Below are positions 34,567 through 42,981 of a stretch of 64,000 nucleotides of DNA, one piece after another. The notes below the pieces were generated by a model, which was not told where the DNA came from, ran no database searches, and saw only the letters and a program-made list of their open reading frames with translations. The stretch comes from a bacterium (lineage in GTDB: Bacteria > Pseudomonadota > Alphaproteobacteria > Sphingomonadales > Sphingomonadaceae). Position numbers and translations under genes: made by a program. Position 1 is the stretch's first letter; every line of letters begins with the position of its first letter. The stretch is from the NCBI GenBank assembly GCA_030824575.1, contig JAVBXL010000025.1, positions 1-64,000 of the forward strand, in the 5' to 3' direction.

Positions 34567-36219
34567 ATGCTGCCCTCTTTATCGCCCTTCCGTCCGTTCA
34601 TGCTGGCCGGGCTGCTATCTACATCCGCCATCGCCATGGCTGCGCCGCCCAGTTTCGACGTGGCGCGCGTGGGCGCCGATATCAAGACGCTCTCCAGCGA
34701 CGAATATGAGGGACGCGGCCCGGCGACGCGGGCGGAGGCCAAGACGATCGACTATATCGCCGCGCAGATGAAGGCGGCGGGCCTGAAACCTGCCGGGCCG
34801 AAAGGCAGCTGGTTTCAGGACGTGCCGCTGCGCATGTCGAACATCACCGGCACGCCCACTTTGTCGATGACGATCGGCGGTGCGGCCCAGCCGCTGACGC
34901 AAGGCGGCGAAATTGCCGTCCGCGCGTCGGAAACGGGCCAGTCCTCGGTCAGCTTCGCCGACCTGCCGCTGGTCTTCGTTGGCTATGGCGTAAAAGCGCC
35001 CGAACGCGGATGGGACGATTTCAAGGGCGTCGATCTGAAGGGCAAGATCATGGTCGTCCTGGTCAACGACCCGGATTTCGAGGGCGGTGAAGGCGATTTC
35101 GGCGGCAAGCTGATGACCTATTATGGCCGCTGGACCTATAAGTACGAGGAAGCCGCGCGGCAGGGCGCTGCCGGCGTGCTGGTGGTGCATGAAAGCGAAC
35201 CCGCCTCCTATGGCTGGGCGACGGTCAAGAACAGCAACACCAACACGATGTTCGACATCGTCCGCGCCGATCCCAAGGCGGCGCATACCCAGATGGAAGG
35301 CTGGATGCAGCAAGATCTGGCGGCCAAATTGCTGGCCGCATCAGGCATTGATTTCAACGCGGCCAAGGCGGCGGCGCGCAAGAAGGAATTCCGGCCCATC
35401 CCGCTCAAGGCCACGATGAGCGCCAGCTATGCGGTCACGTCGGACATCATCACGTCGCACAATGTCGCGGGCTTGGTGCAAGGCGGCACATATCCCGACG
35501 AAACGGTGATCTACTCCGCCCATTGGGACCATCTGGGCATCGGTGCGCCCGATACGAAGGGCGACACCATCTATAATGGCGCGAAGGACAATGCGTCCGG
35601 CACCGCCGCGCTGCTGGAACTGGCGCGCGCCTATGCCAAGGGGCCAAAGCCCGAACGCAGCGTCCTGTTCCTGGCGGTGACGGCGGAGGAGAAGGGCCTG
35701 CTTGGGTCCGAATATTATGCCGACAATCCGTTGCGGCCGTTGGCGACCACCGCCGGCGTGGTCAATATGGACGGGCCGTTCGGGTTCGAGAAAACCAGGA
35801 ACTTCAGCATTTCCGGCGCGGCCAAGCTGGATTTGCTGACGACGCTGACGGAAGAAGGGGAGAAGCTGGGGCGGCATTATACGCCGGACGCGCGGCCCGA
35901 GGCGGGCAGCTTCTACCGATCCGATCATTTCCCGATGGCCAAGCGCGGCGTGCCGGCCATTTCCTTCAATCCGGGGCGCGAACTGGTCAATGGCGGTGCC
36001 GATCGGGGCAAGATCTTGCAGGACGCCTACACCAAGGACCGCTATCACCAGCCGGCCGACGAATATGACGCCCATTGGGATACCAGCAGTTGGGCAGGCG
36101 ATTTGACGCTGCTCTATAATGTTGGTCGTCGGGTGGCCGACAGCCATGACTGGCCGAACTGGTCGGCGGACAGCGAATTTCGCGCGACCCGCGATGCGAC
36201 GACGACCCAGCGCAAATAG
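34567..36219 (+). CDS. Secreted M28-family zinc aminopeptidase with PA domain
   Basis: 550 residues. A signal peptide (MLPSLSPFRPFMLAGLLSTSAIAMA) is followed by an N-terminal segment, a PA-like insert (about 130-270, including GAAGVLVVHESEPASYGW) and the M28 peptidase domain. Zinc ligands and catalytic residues are complete: His/Asp in SAHWDHLG, Asp in KDNASG, the Glu pair in VTAEEKGLLGSEYY, Asp in VNMDGPFG and His in YRSDHFPMA. It cleaves N-terminal amino acids or dipeptides in the periplasm or outside. The start at 34567 has AAGGAG 6 bases upstream. The 189-base gap before it is AT-rich near 34395-34425, a probable promoter. Confidence 0.9.
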   Translation: MLPSLSPFRPFMLAGLLSTSAIAMAAPPSFDVARVGADIKTLSSDEYEGRGPATRAEAKTIDYIAAQMKAAGLKPAGPKGSWFQDVPLRMSNITGTPTLSMTIGGAAQPLTQGGEIAVRASETGQSSVSFADLPLVFVGYGVKAPERGWDDFKGVDLKGKIMVVLVNDPDFEGGEGDFGGKLMTYYGRWTYKYEEAARQGAAGVLVVHESEPASYGWATVKNSNTNTMFDIVRADPKAAHTQMEGWMQQDLAAKLLAASGIDFNAAKAAARKKEFRPIPLKATMSASYAVTSDIITSHNVAGLVQGGTYPDETVIYSAHWDHLGIGAPDTKGDTIYNGAKDNASGTAALLELARAYAKGPKPERSVLFLAVTAEEKGLLGSEYYADNPLRPLATTAGVVNMDGPFGFEKTRNFSISGAAKLDLLTTLTEEGEKLGRHYTPDARPEAGSFYRSDHFPMAKRGVPAISFNPGRELVNGGADRGKILQDAYTKDRYHQPADEYDAHWDTSSWAGDLTLLYNVGRRVADSHDWPNWSADSEFRATRDATTTQRK

Positions 36220-36253
36220 GTCGCCACGGCCTCATGCTATAACCATAAGCTAT

Positions 36254-36294
36254 GCCCCGGTCAGTTCGGCCCAATTGCGGATATTGACCGGGGC
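36254..36294 (+). promoter_or_regulatory. Perfect 10-bp inverted repeat upstream of the quiC-type gene
   Basis: GCCCCGGTCA (36254-36263) and TGACCGGGGC (36285-36294) enclose 21 bases. It ends 31 bases before the start codon. It could terminate the M28 peptidase transcript, fold in the leader, or be a regulator site; there is no T-run. Confidence 0.4.
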
Positions 36295-36325
36295 CACGAC
36301 TATTACGGCTTGATAAGGAGCCGCC

Positions 36326-38224
36326 ATGTCCATCCCCCTGTCCCAGAAAGCCATCGCTACCGTGTCGCTGCGCGGAACGCTGGAGGAAAAGCTGAAGGCC
36401 GCGGCCGCCGCCGGTTTCGCCGGGGTCGAGATTTTCGAGAATGACCTGATCGGCTCCGCCCTCGCCCCGCGGGAGGTCCGCGCGATGCTGGGCGATCTGG
36501 GCCTGGCCTGCATGCTCTACCAGCCGTTCCGCGATTTCGAAGGGATGCCGGGCGATCTGCGCCGCCGCGCCTTCGACCGGGCGAAGGCCAAGTTCGACCT
36601 GATGGATGAACTGGGCACCGACCGCATCCTCATCTGCTCCAACTGCCACCCCGCGGCGCTGGGCGAACGTCAGCGCATTGTCGATGATTTCCGCGAACTG
36701 GGCGACATCGCGCAGCAACGCGGCATCATCCTGGGCTATGAGGCGCTCGCCTGGGGTCGGCATGTCAACGACCATCGCGACGCTTGGGCCATCGTGGAAG
36801 CGGTCGACCATCCCCATGTCGGCATCATCCTCGACAGCTTCCATTCCCTGTCGCGCAAGATCCCGAGCGACAGCATTCGCGCGATACCGGGCGACAAGAT
36901 CGCCTTTGTCCAACTGGCGGACGCGCCGCTGCTCGACATGGACCTGCTCTATTGGAGCCGCCATTTCCGCAACCTGCCGGGCCAAGGCGGCCTGGATGTC
37001 GAAGGCTTCGTCGCGGAAATATTGCGCGCCGGCTATACTGGGCCACTCAGCCTGGAAATCTTCAACGACCGTTTCCGCTCCAATGCCGCGCGGCTGGTTG
37101 CCGAGGATGGTTATCGGTCGCTCGACTATGTTCGCGACGCGGCGAAGCGGCTGATCGACCAGCCCACCGACATGCCTGCGCCGCAACAGGTGCTGGGCGC
37201 CGAGTTCGTAGAATTCGCCGCCGATGGCCGCGATGCCGCGCGCCTGGGCAGCAATTTGGCGACATTGGGCTTCACCCTGGTCGGCGAGCATCGCCACAAG
37301 AAGGTGACACGCTGGCGGCAGGGCGGCGTCAATCTGGTCATCAATGCGGAGCCCAAGGGCTTTGCCAGCGCCTATCGCGCGGCGCAGGGCACGGCGATCT
37401 GCGCGATAGGCGTGCGGGTGAAGGACAAGGCGGCGGTGCTGGCCCGCGCCGCGGCGCTGGGCATCAAGGCCTATAGCCCCGAAGGCCGCCCCGGCCGCCT
37501 CGCTATGCCGGCGCTGCGCGGCGTGGGCGGCAGCCTGGTCTATCTGATCGACGCGGACGAGGTCGAGGGATTGTGGGCGCGCGAATTTCACGCGGCTGAT
37601 GGCGATGCGGGCGCGGTCGGTGCCGATGCCCGCGGCATCGATCACCTCGCCGCCGTCGTCCATAATGACGAATTTCTGTCGTGGCAGCTCTACTGGCGCG
37701 CCTTGTTCGGGTTGGAAGCGCGCGCGGCGCAGGATGTCATCGACCCGTCCGGCTTGGTCCACAGCCAGGCGCTGCAATCGGCGGACGGCGCGTTCCGGGT
37801 AACGATCAACGCGACCGATGCACGCGAGACATTGTCCGCACGCTTTCTGGACCATGGCATTGGCGGCGGCTATCAGCATGTCGCGCTGACCACCGACGAT
37901 ATCTTTGGCACGGCGCTGGCGCTGCGAGACGAAGGCGCGGCGATGCTGGATATCCCGGCCAACTATCATGCCGATCTGGCAGTGCGCTTCGATCTGGACG
38001 ACGCGCTGGTTGCGCGCATGGCCGACCTTGGCATCCTGTATGACGAGGATAGCGACGGCGCAGGCTTCTGGCAGCTTTACAGCCGCGCCTTCGACAAGCT
38101 GTTCTTCTTCGAATTCGTGCAGCGCGCCGATGGTTATGCCGGTTATGGCGCGCCCAATGCCGGGGTGCGGCTGGCCGCGCAGAACCGGTTTCGCCCCGAA
38201 GGGACACCGACAGCCACGCTATAA
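36326..38224 (+). CDS. quiC: 3-dehydroshikimate dehydratase, fused TIM-barrel/HPPD-like type (QuiC)
   Basis: 632 residues, the length of fused QuiC1. The N-terminal half (1 to about 285) is an AP-endonuclease-2/sugar-isomerase TIM barrel (AAGFAGVEIFENDL, HVGIILDSFHSLSR, LSLEIFNDRF). It should carry the dehydratase activity that turns 3-dehydroshikimate into protocatechuate. The C-terminal half (about 290-632) is a vicinal-oxygen-chelate pair like 4-hydroxyphenylpyruvate dioxygenase, and retains a full His-His-Glu metal triad: His440 (GIDHLAAVV), His518 (YQHVALTTDD) and Glu596 (FFFEFVQR). It converges on the porin, dehydrogenase and transporter genes, making a quinate/shikimate catabolic module. 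RBS AAGGAG. Confidence 0.88.
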   Translation: MSIPLSQKAIATVSLRGTLEEKLKAAAAAGFAGVEIFENDLIGSALAPREVRAMLGDLGLACMLYQPFRDFEGMPGDLRRRAFDRAKAKFDLMDELGTDRILICSNCHPAALGERQRIVDDFRELGDIAQQRGIILGYEALAWGRHVNDHRDAWAIVEAVDHPHVGIILDSFHSLSRKIPSDSIRAIPGDKIAFVQLADAPLLDMDLLYWSRHFRNLPGQGGLDVEGFVAEILRAGYTGPLSLEIFNDRFRSNAARLVAEDGYRSLDYVRDAAKRLIDQPTDMPAPQQVLGAEFVEFAADGRDAARLGSNLATLGFTLVGEHRHKKVTRWRQGGVNLVINAEPKGFASAYRAAQGTAICAIGVRVKDKAAVLARAAALGIKAYSPEGRPGRLAMPALRGVGGSLVYLIDADEVEGLWAREFHAADGDAGAVGADARGIDHLAAVVHNDEFLSWQLYWRALFGLEARAAQDVIDPSGLVHSQALQSADGAFRVTINATDARETLSARFLDHGIGGGYQHVALTTDDIFGTALALRDEGAAMLDIPANYHADLAVRFDLDDALVARMADLGILYDEDSDGAGFWQLYSRAFDKLFFFEFVQRADGYAGYGAPNAGVRLAAQNRFRPEGTPTATL

Positions 38225-38230
38225 ATCTTT

Positions 38231-38266
38231 ACCTCCGTCTGTTTGTCGAAGCGAACGGACGGAGGT
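38231..38266. terminator. Strong bidirectional hairpin between quiC and the porin gene
   Basis: ACCTCCGTCTGTTTG pairs with CGAACGGACGGAGGT (15 pairs, two of them G-U) around the loop TCGAAG. It is flanked by ATAAATCTTT on the left, giving a T/A-rich tail for leftward transcripts. It fills the space between two convergent genes. Confidence 0.75.
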
Positions 38267-38274
38267 GCGATCCG

Positions 38275-39576
38275 TCAGAAGATGAACTTGACGGTCGCGC
38301 CCGCCACCAGCGCGTCGGGATAAAGGTTCGTTGCACCGACGCGGTGGACATATTGCAGGTTAGGCCGCAGCAGCAATTGCCGGGTCGTCTGCCATCCATA
38401 GAAAATCTCCCCACTGATCTCATGGGTCTGCACCGCGACATTCTGACCAAGTGCAACCTGATCGCGCTGCCGATCCGTGATGCGGGGATTGACGCGCGCA
38501 TAGACGAGGCCGAGGCCGAAATTATCCCTGGGCCGGCTGTCCCACAGCCCGCGCGCGACGAAGCCGCCGCTGACGAAAATGGGCACTCGCGCCGTGTGGC
38601 GATCCGACAGGGTGGCCGTGCCGAACAGGCTGAGGCCGCGATCGCCCGGACCGAATCGGACCACCATCTTTTCCGCCATGGCCCACGCGCTCCACCGTTC
38701 CTGCCGCATCGCGGGAGCAAGCCCGGACAGGACATAGGATTGCCCGTTCACATCGTCGCGCACGTTGGCGCGGTCGGTTGTGTCCACCAGCGCGCCTATG
38801 CGGACCAGGCCGGGCAGGCCGCCTGCCCCCTGCCCCGTTTTCCAACCCAGTTCGACCGGCAGCACGAAACTGTCGAAGCGCGGTGCCAGCTTCCAGCCTG
38901 CCCCGGTCTGCGCGCGGAAGGCGTTCACTTCGAACCCCGCGACCGTCACGGTCAGGTTCGGCGCGATTTCCTGCCGGATGCGCAGGCCCCAGCGCGGGAT
39001 CGGAAAGCCCGAAAAGCCGCTATTATAGAAGAGCGTGGTCGGGCGCGGGCAGAAGGCGAAATTCTGGAACTGGCAGCCACTCGGCAAGGTCGCGAAATCG
39101 TCGCCCGTATGATAAAGGCCGAATTTGAGCGCGGTCTTGCCGCCATTGAGCTTCTGTTCGTAGCTGAGTTCAGCCGGGCGCAAATCCTGCCCGCCACCGA
39201 ATAATTCCTGCACCTCGAACAGGTTTCCAAGGCGCGTCGCGGTCAGATCCTCCCCCTTGCGGTGGATGATCGTAGCGATGATCTTGCCGCCCTCCAGGCC
39301 GAACGCTTTGCCGGTGTCGATCGCGGTAGAGGCGAGCAATTGCTGGGTGTAGGCCGCGCCGCCGTCGCGCCCGCCCGTGATGGACGCAGCGCTTTCGGAG
39401 ACATAGGAGAAGGTCAGCTCGACGCCCTTATCCTTCAGGCGGGTGCGCCAGCCCGGCTTGTCAGCCGGCGGTGACGGCACCGGAGTCTGGGGACCGGCGG
39501 ACGGCCCTTGCAATTGCCGCGCGGTCGCGGTGGCTGGCGCGGCGATGATCATGGCGGGCGGGCTGTCAGCGATCAT
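38275..39576 (-). CDS. OprB-family (carbohydrate-selective-type) outer-membrane porin
   Basis: 433 residues. Beta-barrel alternation throughout, with OprB-type blocks (LEGGKIIATIIHRKGEDLTA, LSYEQKLNGGKTALKFGLY, FGLGLVYARVNPRI, LRPNLQYVHR) and a terminal aromatic (KFIF). The N-terminus is unusual: MIADSPPAMIIAAPATATA has no basic residues and only a short hydrophobic stretch, so either the signal peptide is atypical or the true start differs; the ATG at 39576 overlaps the dehydrogenase stop (ATGA). It probably lets quinate or shikimate pass the outer membrane. Confidence 0.82.
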   Translation of the reverse strand: MIADSPPAMIIAAPATATARQLQGPSAGPQTPVPSPPADKPGWRTRLKDKGVELTFSYVSESAASITGGRDGGAAYTQQLLASTAIDTGKAFGLEGGKIIATIIHRKGEDLTATRLGNLFEVQELFGGGQDLRPAELSYEQKLNGGKTALKFGLYHTGDDFATLPSGCQFQNFAFCPRPTTLFYNSGFSGFPIPRWGLRIRQEIAPNLTVTVAGFEVNAFRAQTGAGWKLAPRFDSFVLPVELGWKTGQGAGGLPGLVRIGALVDTTDRANVRDDVNGQSYVLSGLAPAMRQERWSAWAMAEKMVVRFGPGDRGLSLFGTATLSDRHTARVPIFVSGGFVARGLWDSRPRDNFGLGLVYARVNPRITDRQRDQVALGQNVAVQTHEISGEIFYGWQTTRQLLLRPNLQYVHRVGATNLYPDALVAGATVKFIF

Positions 39577-40469
39577 ACAGCGGCCTTTCGATCGCTGGCA
39601 CTGTCGAAAGCACGCAACATCCGCGCGGCGTCAGGCGCAATGCCCGTGAACAGCGCAAAAGCGTGGGCGGCCTGCATCACCGCCATGCCGCCACCATTTA
39701 GCGTTGCGCAGCCTTTGGCCGAAGCCGCGTGGATCAATGGCGTTTCCAGCGGGAAATAGATGATGTCCGACACCCATTGATCGTGCGTCAGCAAGCCAGG
39801 ATCGAAGGGCAGGCCCGGATGGCTGAGCATGCCGATCGGCGAACATTGCACGACGCCATCTGCGCCTCGAATAGCGTCTGCCGCAGACAGCGCCGCTTTC
39901 ACCTGGGCTTGCGGGAACAGCGCGCCTAGCCGATCGGCAAGCGCGCTCGCCCGTTCAGGCGCGGGGTCCGTGATCGTCACGCTCTGCCCGCCGAGGTCGA
40001 GATGGGCATAACCGATCGCCGCCGCTGCGCCGCCCGCACCGATCAGCGCGACATGGGCAAGTGGCCGATCGCCGAGGCCCGCCAGAAAATGTGCGCGATA
40101 GCCTGACCAGTCCGTATTGTCGCCATGACGCTTGCCGTCACGGAACAGGATGGTGTTGACCGCGCCCAAGGCCCTTGCCGCGTCGGACAGGCTATCGACC
40201 AACGGCATTACCGCCTGCTTGAAGGGATGGGTGACGTTGATACCGTCGAAACCCATGCCGACCAGCATGTCGAGAAGGCGCGGCAGGCCCTCTGCATCAT
40301 AGCCCATCACTTCCCCGTCGAGGATGCGATACACCATGGGGATGCCGAGCGCGCGGGCCTCTCCCTCGTGCATCTCCGGGCTACGCGATCCGGCGATGCC
40401 GCTGCCGATCAGGCCGCAGAGAATGGACGCGCGGGATGAGCCCGCATCGGCGGGGGAAGCGAAGGACAT
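39573..40469 (-). CDS. Shikimate/quinate 5-dehydrogenase (AroE/YdiB/QuiB-like)
   Basis: 298 residues. The substrate domain has GSRSPEMHEGEARALGI (27-43) and GINVTHPFKQAVMPL with catalytic Lys84; Asp120 lies in HGDNTDWSGY. The NAD(P) domain has LIGAGGAAAAIGYAHL. It interconverts shikimate or quinate and the 3-dehydro acids. Lying in an operon with a transporter, a porin and a convergent QuiC, it is probably catabolic and not the biosynthetic AroE. Cofactor preference cannot be read safely. The start follows the MFS stop by 25 bases. Confidence 0.88.
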   Translation of the reverse strand: MSFASPADAGSSRASILCGLIGSGIAGSRSPEMHEGEARALGIPMVYRILDGEVMGYDAEGLPRLLDMLVGMGFDGINVTHPFKQAVMPLVDSLSDAARALGAVNTILFRDGKRHGDNTDWSGYRAHFLAGLGDRPLAHVALIGAGGAAAAIGYAHLDLGGQSVTITDPAPERASALADRLGALFPQAQVKAALSAADAIRGADGVVQCSPIGMLSHPGLPFDPGLLTHDQWVSDIIYFPLETPLIHAASAKGCATLNGGGMAVMQAAHAFALFTGIAPDAARMLRAFDSASDRKAAV

Positions 40470-40494
40470 GGCAATGATCCTTGGATGAAGCGGG

Positions 40495-41859
40495 TCAGGC
40501 GGCTTTGGGCAGGCGGATCAGCGAAGCGCAAATCCCGGCCAGCACCACCGGCACCGCGAAAATGCCGAAGATGACCGGCAGCGAGACTTTGGCCGCGAGC
40601 AGGAAGCCGCCTAGCATCGGGCCGATCACCGCGCCGATCCGGCCGACGCCCATGGCCCAGCCGATGCCGGTGCCGCGCGCTTCGGGCGGATAGAGGCTGG
40701 CGGCGAGCGGATAGCAGCCATTAAAGCCCCCCTGCACGAACACGCCGATCAGGAAGGCAGTGCCGAGCGTCGCGGCGAGCGGCATCGCGACCGATCCGAA
40801 GACGGTCAGCGCCGCGGCGGCCAGCGCCATATAGACCAGGATCAGGCGGCGCAGGTCGAAACGCATGGCGACCAGGCCGATGGAGGAGGTGCCGATAAAG
40901 GCGCCGATATTGTATATGGCGCCGGCATAGATGGCGTCCTTTGCGGGCAGGCCGGCCTCGACCGCCAGCTTGGGAATCCAGCTGATGACGAAATAGAGGG
41001 TCATGAAGCTGAAGGTGATCGCCAGCCAGAGCAGGATGGTGCTGCGCGCGCGCCCTTCGGTCAGCAGGCCGCGCACGCCGGCATGGCGGGTTTCGCTGAC
41101 ATCCTGTGGCGGCAGCGCATCGAGTTGCGGCTGGCCGATCGAGGCGAGCAGCCGGTTGGCCTTCTGCAACGCGCCTTTGGGCTGGCGGCTGAGCAGGAAG
41201 GCGATGGATTCGGGCAGCACCAGCCAGACGATCGGGATGGCGATCGCGCACAGTACGGCGGCGGCGAGCAGCATCGCCTGCCAGCCATGGTCGGCCAGAT
41301 GGCTGGCGACGACGAAGCCGGTGAGTGTCGCACCGACGGGATAGCCCGCCTGGAGGAACCCGACTGCGAAGGTGCGATGCTTGCTCGGCGCATATTCGGC
41401 GGTCAGTGCCGCCATGCTGGCCAGCACCGTGCCGATGCCGATGCCGACGATGAAGCGGCTGGCGATCAATTCGCCGATCGACGTGGCGATGCCGGACGCG
41501 AACATCGCGGCGGTCATCATGACCAGCGAGGCGAGGATCAGCTTGCGACGGCCGAAGCGATCCGCCAGCGGCGCGATCAGCAGACCGCCCGCGGCCATGC
41601 CGGCCAGGCCCGCGCTGAAGACGACGCCCAGGCTTTCGGGGCTGACCTGCCAGTCGCTCGACAGGGCCGGCGCGATATAGGACAGGATCAGCACGTCCAT
41701 GCCGTCCAGCATATTGAGGATGAAGCAGGTCGCAACGACCAGTATCTGACGCGCCGTCCAGACGCTGTCCGACGCCAATGCCGATGTGGGCGCGGCGGGA
41801 TTGTCCACCGTCACATAGGGCCGGACGGATACGGTGCCGCTGGCGGAATAGCTGGCCAT
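40495..41859 (-). CDS. MFS transporter, aromatic acid:H+ symporter (AAHS) family
   Basis: 454 residues, 12 membrane helices. Signatures: LNMLDGMDVLILSYIAPAL with the membrane Asp of the AAHS family, LADRFGRRKLILAS between TM2 and TM3, and LYPPEARGTGIGWAMGVGRIGA in TM11 region. Relatives import protocatechuate, 4-hydroxybenzoate, 3-hydroxyphenylpropionate or shikimate. Here quinate/shikimate is the likely cargo. The ATG at 41859 is chosen, with AAAGG about 9 bases upstream; ATG at 41877 is an alternative. Confidence 0.88.
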   Translation of the reverse strand: MASYSASGTVSVRPYVTVDNPAAPTSALASDSVWTARQILVVATCFILNMLDGMDVLILSYIAPALSSDWQVSPESLGVVFSAGLAGMAAGGLLIAPLADRFGRRKLILASLVMMTAAMFASGIATSIGELIASRFIVGIGIGTVLASMAALTAEYAPSKHRTFAVGFLQAGYPVGATLTGFVVASHLADHGWQAMLLAAAVLCAIAIPIVWLVLPESIAFLLSRQPKGALQKANRLLASIGQPQLDALPPQDVSETRHAGVRGLLTEGRARSTILLWLAITFSFMTLYFVISWIPKLAVEAGLPAKDAIYAGAIYNIGAFIGTSSIGLVAMRFDLRRLILVYMALAAAALTVFGSVAMPLAATLGTAFLIGVFVQGGFNGCYPLAASLYPPEARGTGIGWAMGVGRIGAVIGPMLGGFLLAAKVSLPVIFGIFAVPVVLAGICASLIRLPKAA

Positions 41860-41907
41860 CGAAGAAACGCCTTTCATCCTCTCGGGGCAACCCATGCCCC
41901 ATAGCTC

Positions 41908-41934
41908 GAACCAACCCGGTGCCGAATCTGGTTC
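41908..41934. promoter_or_regulatory. LysR-type operator candidate upstream of the quinate/shikimate transporter
   Basis: GAACCA (41908-41913) and TGGTTC (41929-41934) form a perfect inverted repeat 49-75 bases before the transporter start. The site lies in the 154-base gap behind the LysR gene, so it probably lets that regulator drive the transporter-dehydrogenase-porin genes. Confidence 0.5.
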
Positions 41935-42013
41935 TATTCTGCGGGTCTGGCCACCATGTTGCGATTGATCCTTGCGTTCTAGAGCCTCAAACGCGCTTTA
42001 TAATGCCTTTATG

Positions 42014-42916
42014 TTATGGCTTCGGGCGCGGAACGCCCAGCAATATCGTGCGGGCTATCTCTTCGAACGTCTCGCCGATGATCGCGCGTGGCGATTCCAG
42101 GTTGCGATTGATATAGACCGGCAGCGTCCCCGGATCATCAAACTCCAGAAAGCGCACCGTTTCGGCATGGGCCTGCATCGCTGTGAAGCTGTCCACCAAC
42201 GCCACGCCCATGCCGTTGGCGACGAAGGCGACCGCGGTTTCAGCAAAGCGGATATAGGTTTCCACCTCCAATTGCTGCCCCGCCCTCGCAAACATGTCGG
42301 CGATGATGCGGCCATGCGGTGTGTCCGGGCGGAAGGATTGCAGCTGTTCGTCGGCGATGTCGGCGACGCTGATCCGCGTTCGGTCGGCCAGTCGGTGGCT
42401 GGTGGGCACCGCACACACCATTCGTCCCGCACCGATCCGGCTCGACAATATATTGGGATGGTCGATCGGGAAGACGCTGAGCGCATAGTCGCCCCGCTGC
42501 AACGCCAGATAGTCCGACGCCTGCTCGACCGACAATATGTCGAACTGGATGGTGAGGCCGGGATAATTGGCGGTCAGCCGGGCCAGCATCCTGGGCACCA
42601 CCGAATGACCGAGTGAGGGCGACGCGCCAACGCGAAACGTCCGGTCCTCGCCCTTGGCCAGCCGCTTGATGACATGGTTGAGGTCTTCGAACCCCTTATA
42701 GACATGCTCGATTTCCTGAAACAGCACGCGCGCTTCATGGGTCGGCACCAATCGGCCGCGCGTCCGGTCGAACAGGCGGAAATGCAGCTTGTCCTCCATA
42801 TGGCCGAGCATACGGCTGAGGCCAGGCTGCGACGTGCCGAGCATCTGCGCGGCGGCGCTGACCGTCTTGGCGATCATGATGGCGCGGAATATTTCGATCT
42901 GGCGCAGGGTGAGCAT
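42014..42916 (-). CDS. LysR-family transcriptional regulator
   Basis: 300 residues. The helix-turn-helix (1-60) reads LTLRQIEIFRAIMIAKTVSA, QMLGTSQPGLSRMLGHMEDK and LHFRLFDRTRGRLVPT; the effector domain follows (about 90-295). Same strand and directly upstream of the AAHS transporter, 154 bases away, so it is the likely activator of the quinate/shikimate genes, with 3-dehydroshikimate or protocatechuate as a plausible inducer (inference). Confidence 0.87.
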   Translation of the reverse strand: MLTLRQIEIFRAIMIAKTVSAAAQMLGTSQPGLSRMLGHMEDKLHFRLFDRTRGRLVPTHEARVLFQEIEHVYKGFEDLNHVIKRLAKGEDRTFRVGASPSLGHSVVPRMLARLTANYPGLTIQFDILSVEQASDYLALQRGDYALSVFPIDHPNILSSRIGAGRMVCAVPTSHRLADRTRISVADIADEQLQSFRPDTPHGRIIADMFARAGQQLEVETYIRFAETAVAFVANGMGVALVDSFTAMQAHAETVRFLEFDDPGTLPVYINRNLESPRAIIGETFEEIARTILLGVPRPKP

Positions 42917-42940
42917 GCCGCCTCCCTATCATTGTCTGCC

Positions 42941-42966
42941 CGCGACGGCCACGGCGGCCGTGCGCG
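42941..42966 (-). terminator. GC-rich hairpin after the signalling operon
   Basis: ACGGCC-ACGGC-GGCCGT (42945-42961) extended by CGCG on both sides with one bulge. It follows the stop of the receiver-kinase gene by about 16 bases in the direction of transcription. No T-run. Confidence 0.35.
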
Positions 42967-42981
42967 GGATCAGGCCAAAGA

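Noticed and set aside
35987-37969. 660-residue minus-strand open frame
   Set aside because: Mirror frame of the M28 peptidase end and the QuiC-type gene, whose motifs and catalytic residues are intact on the plus strand.
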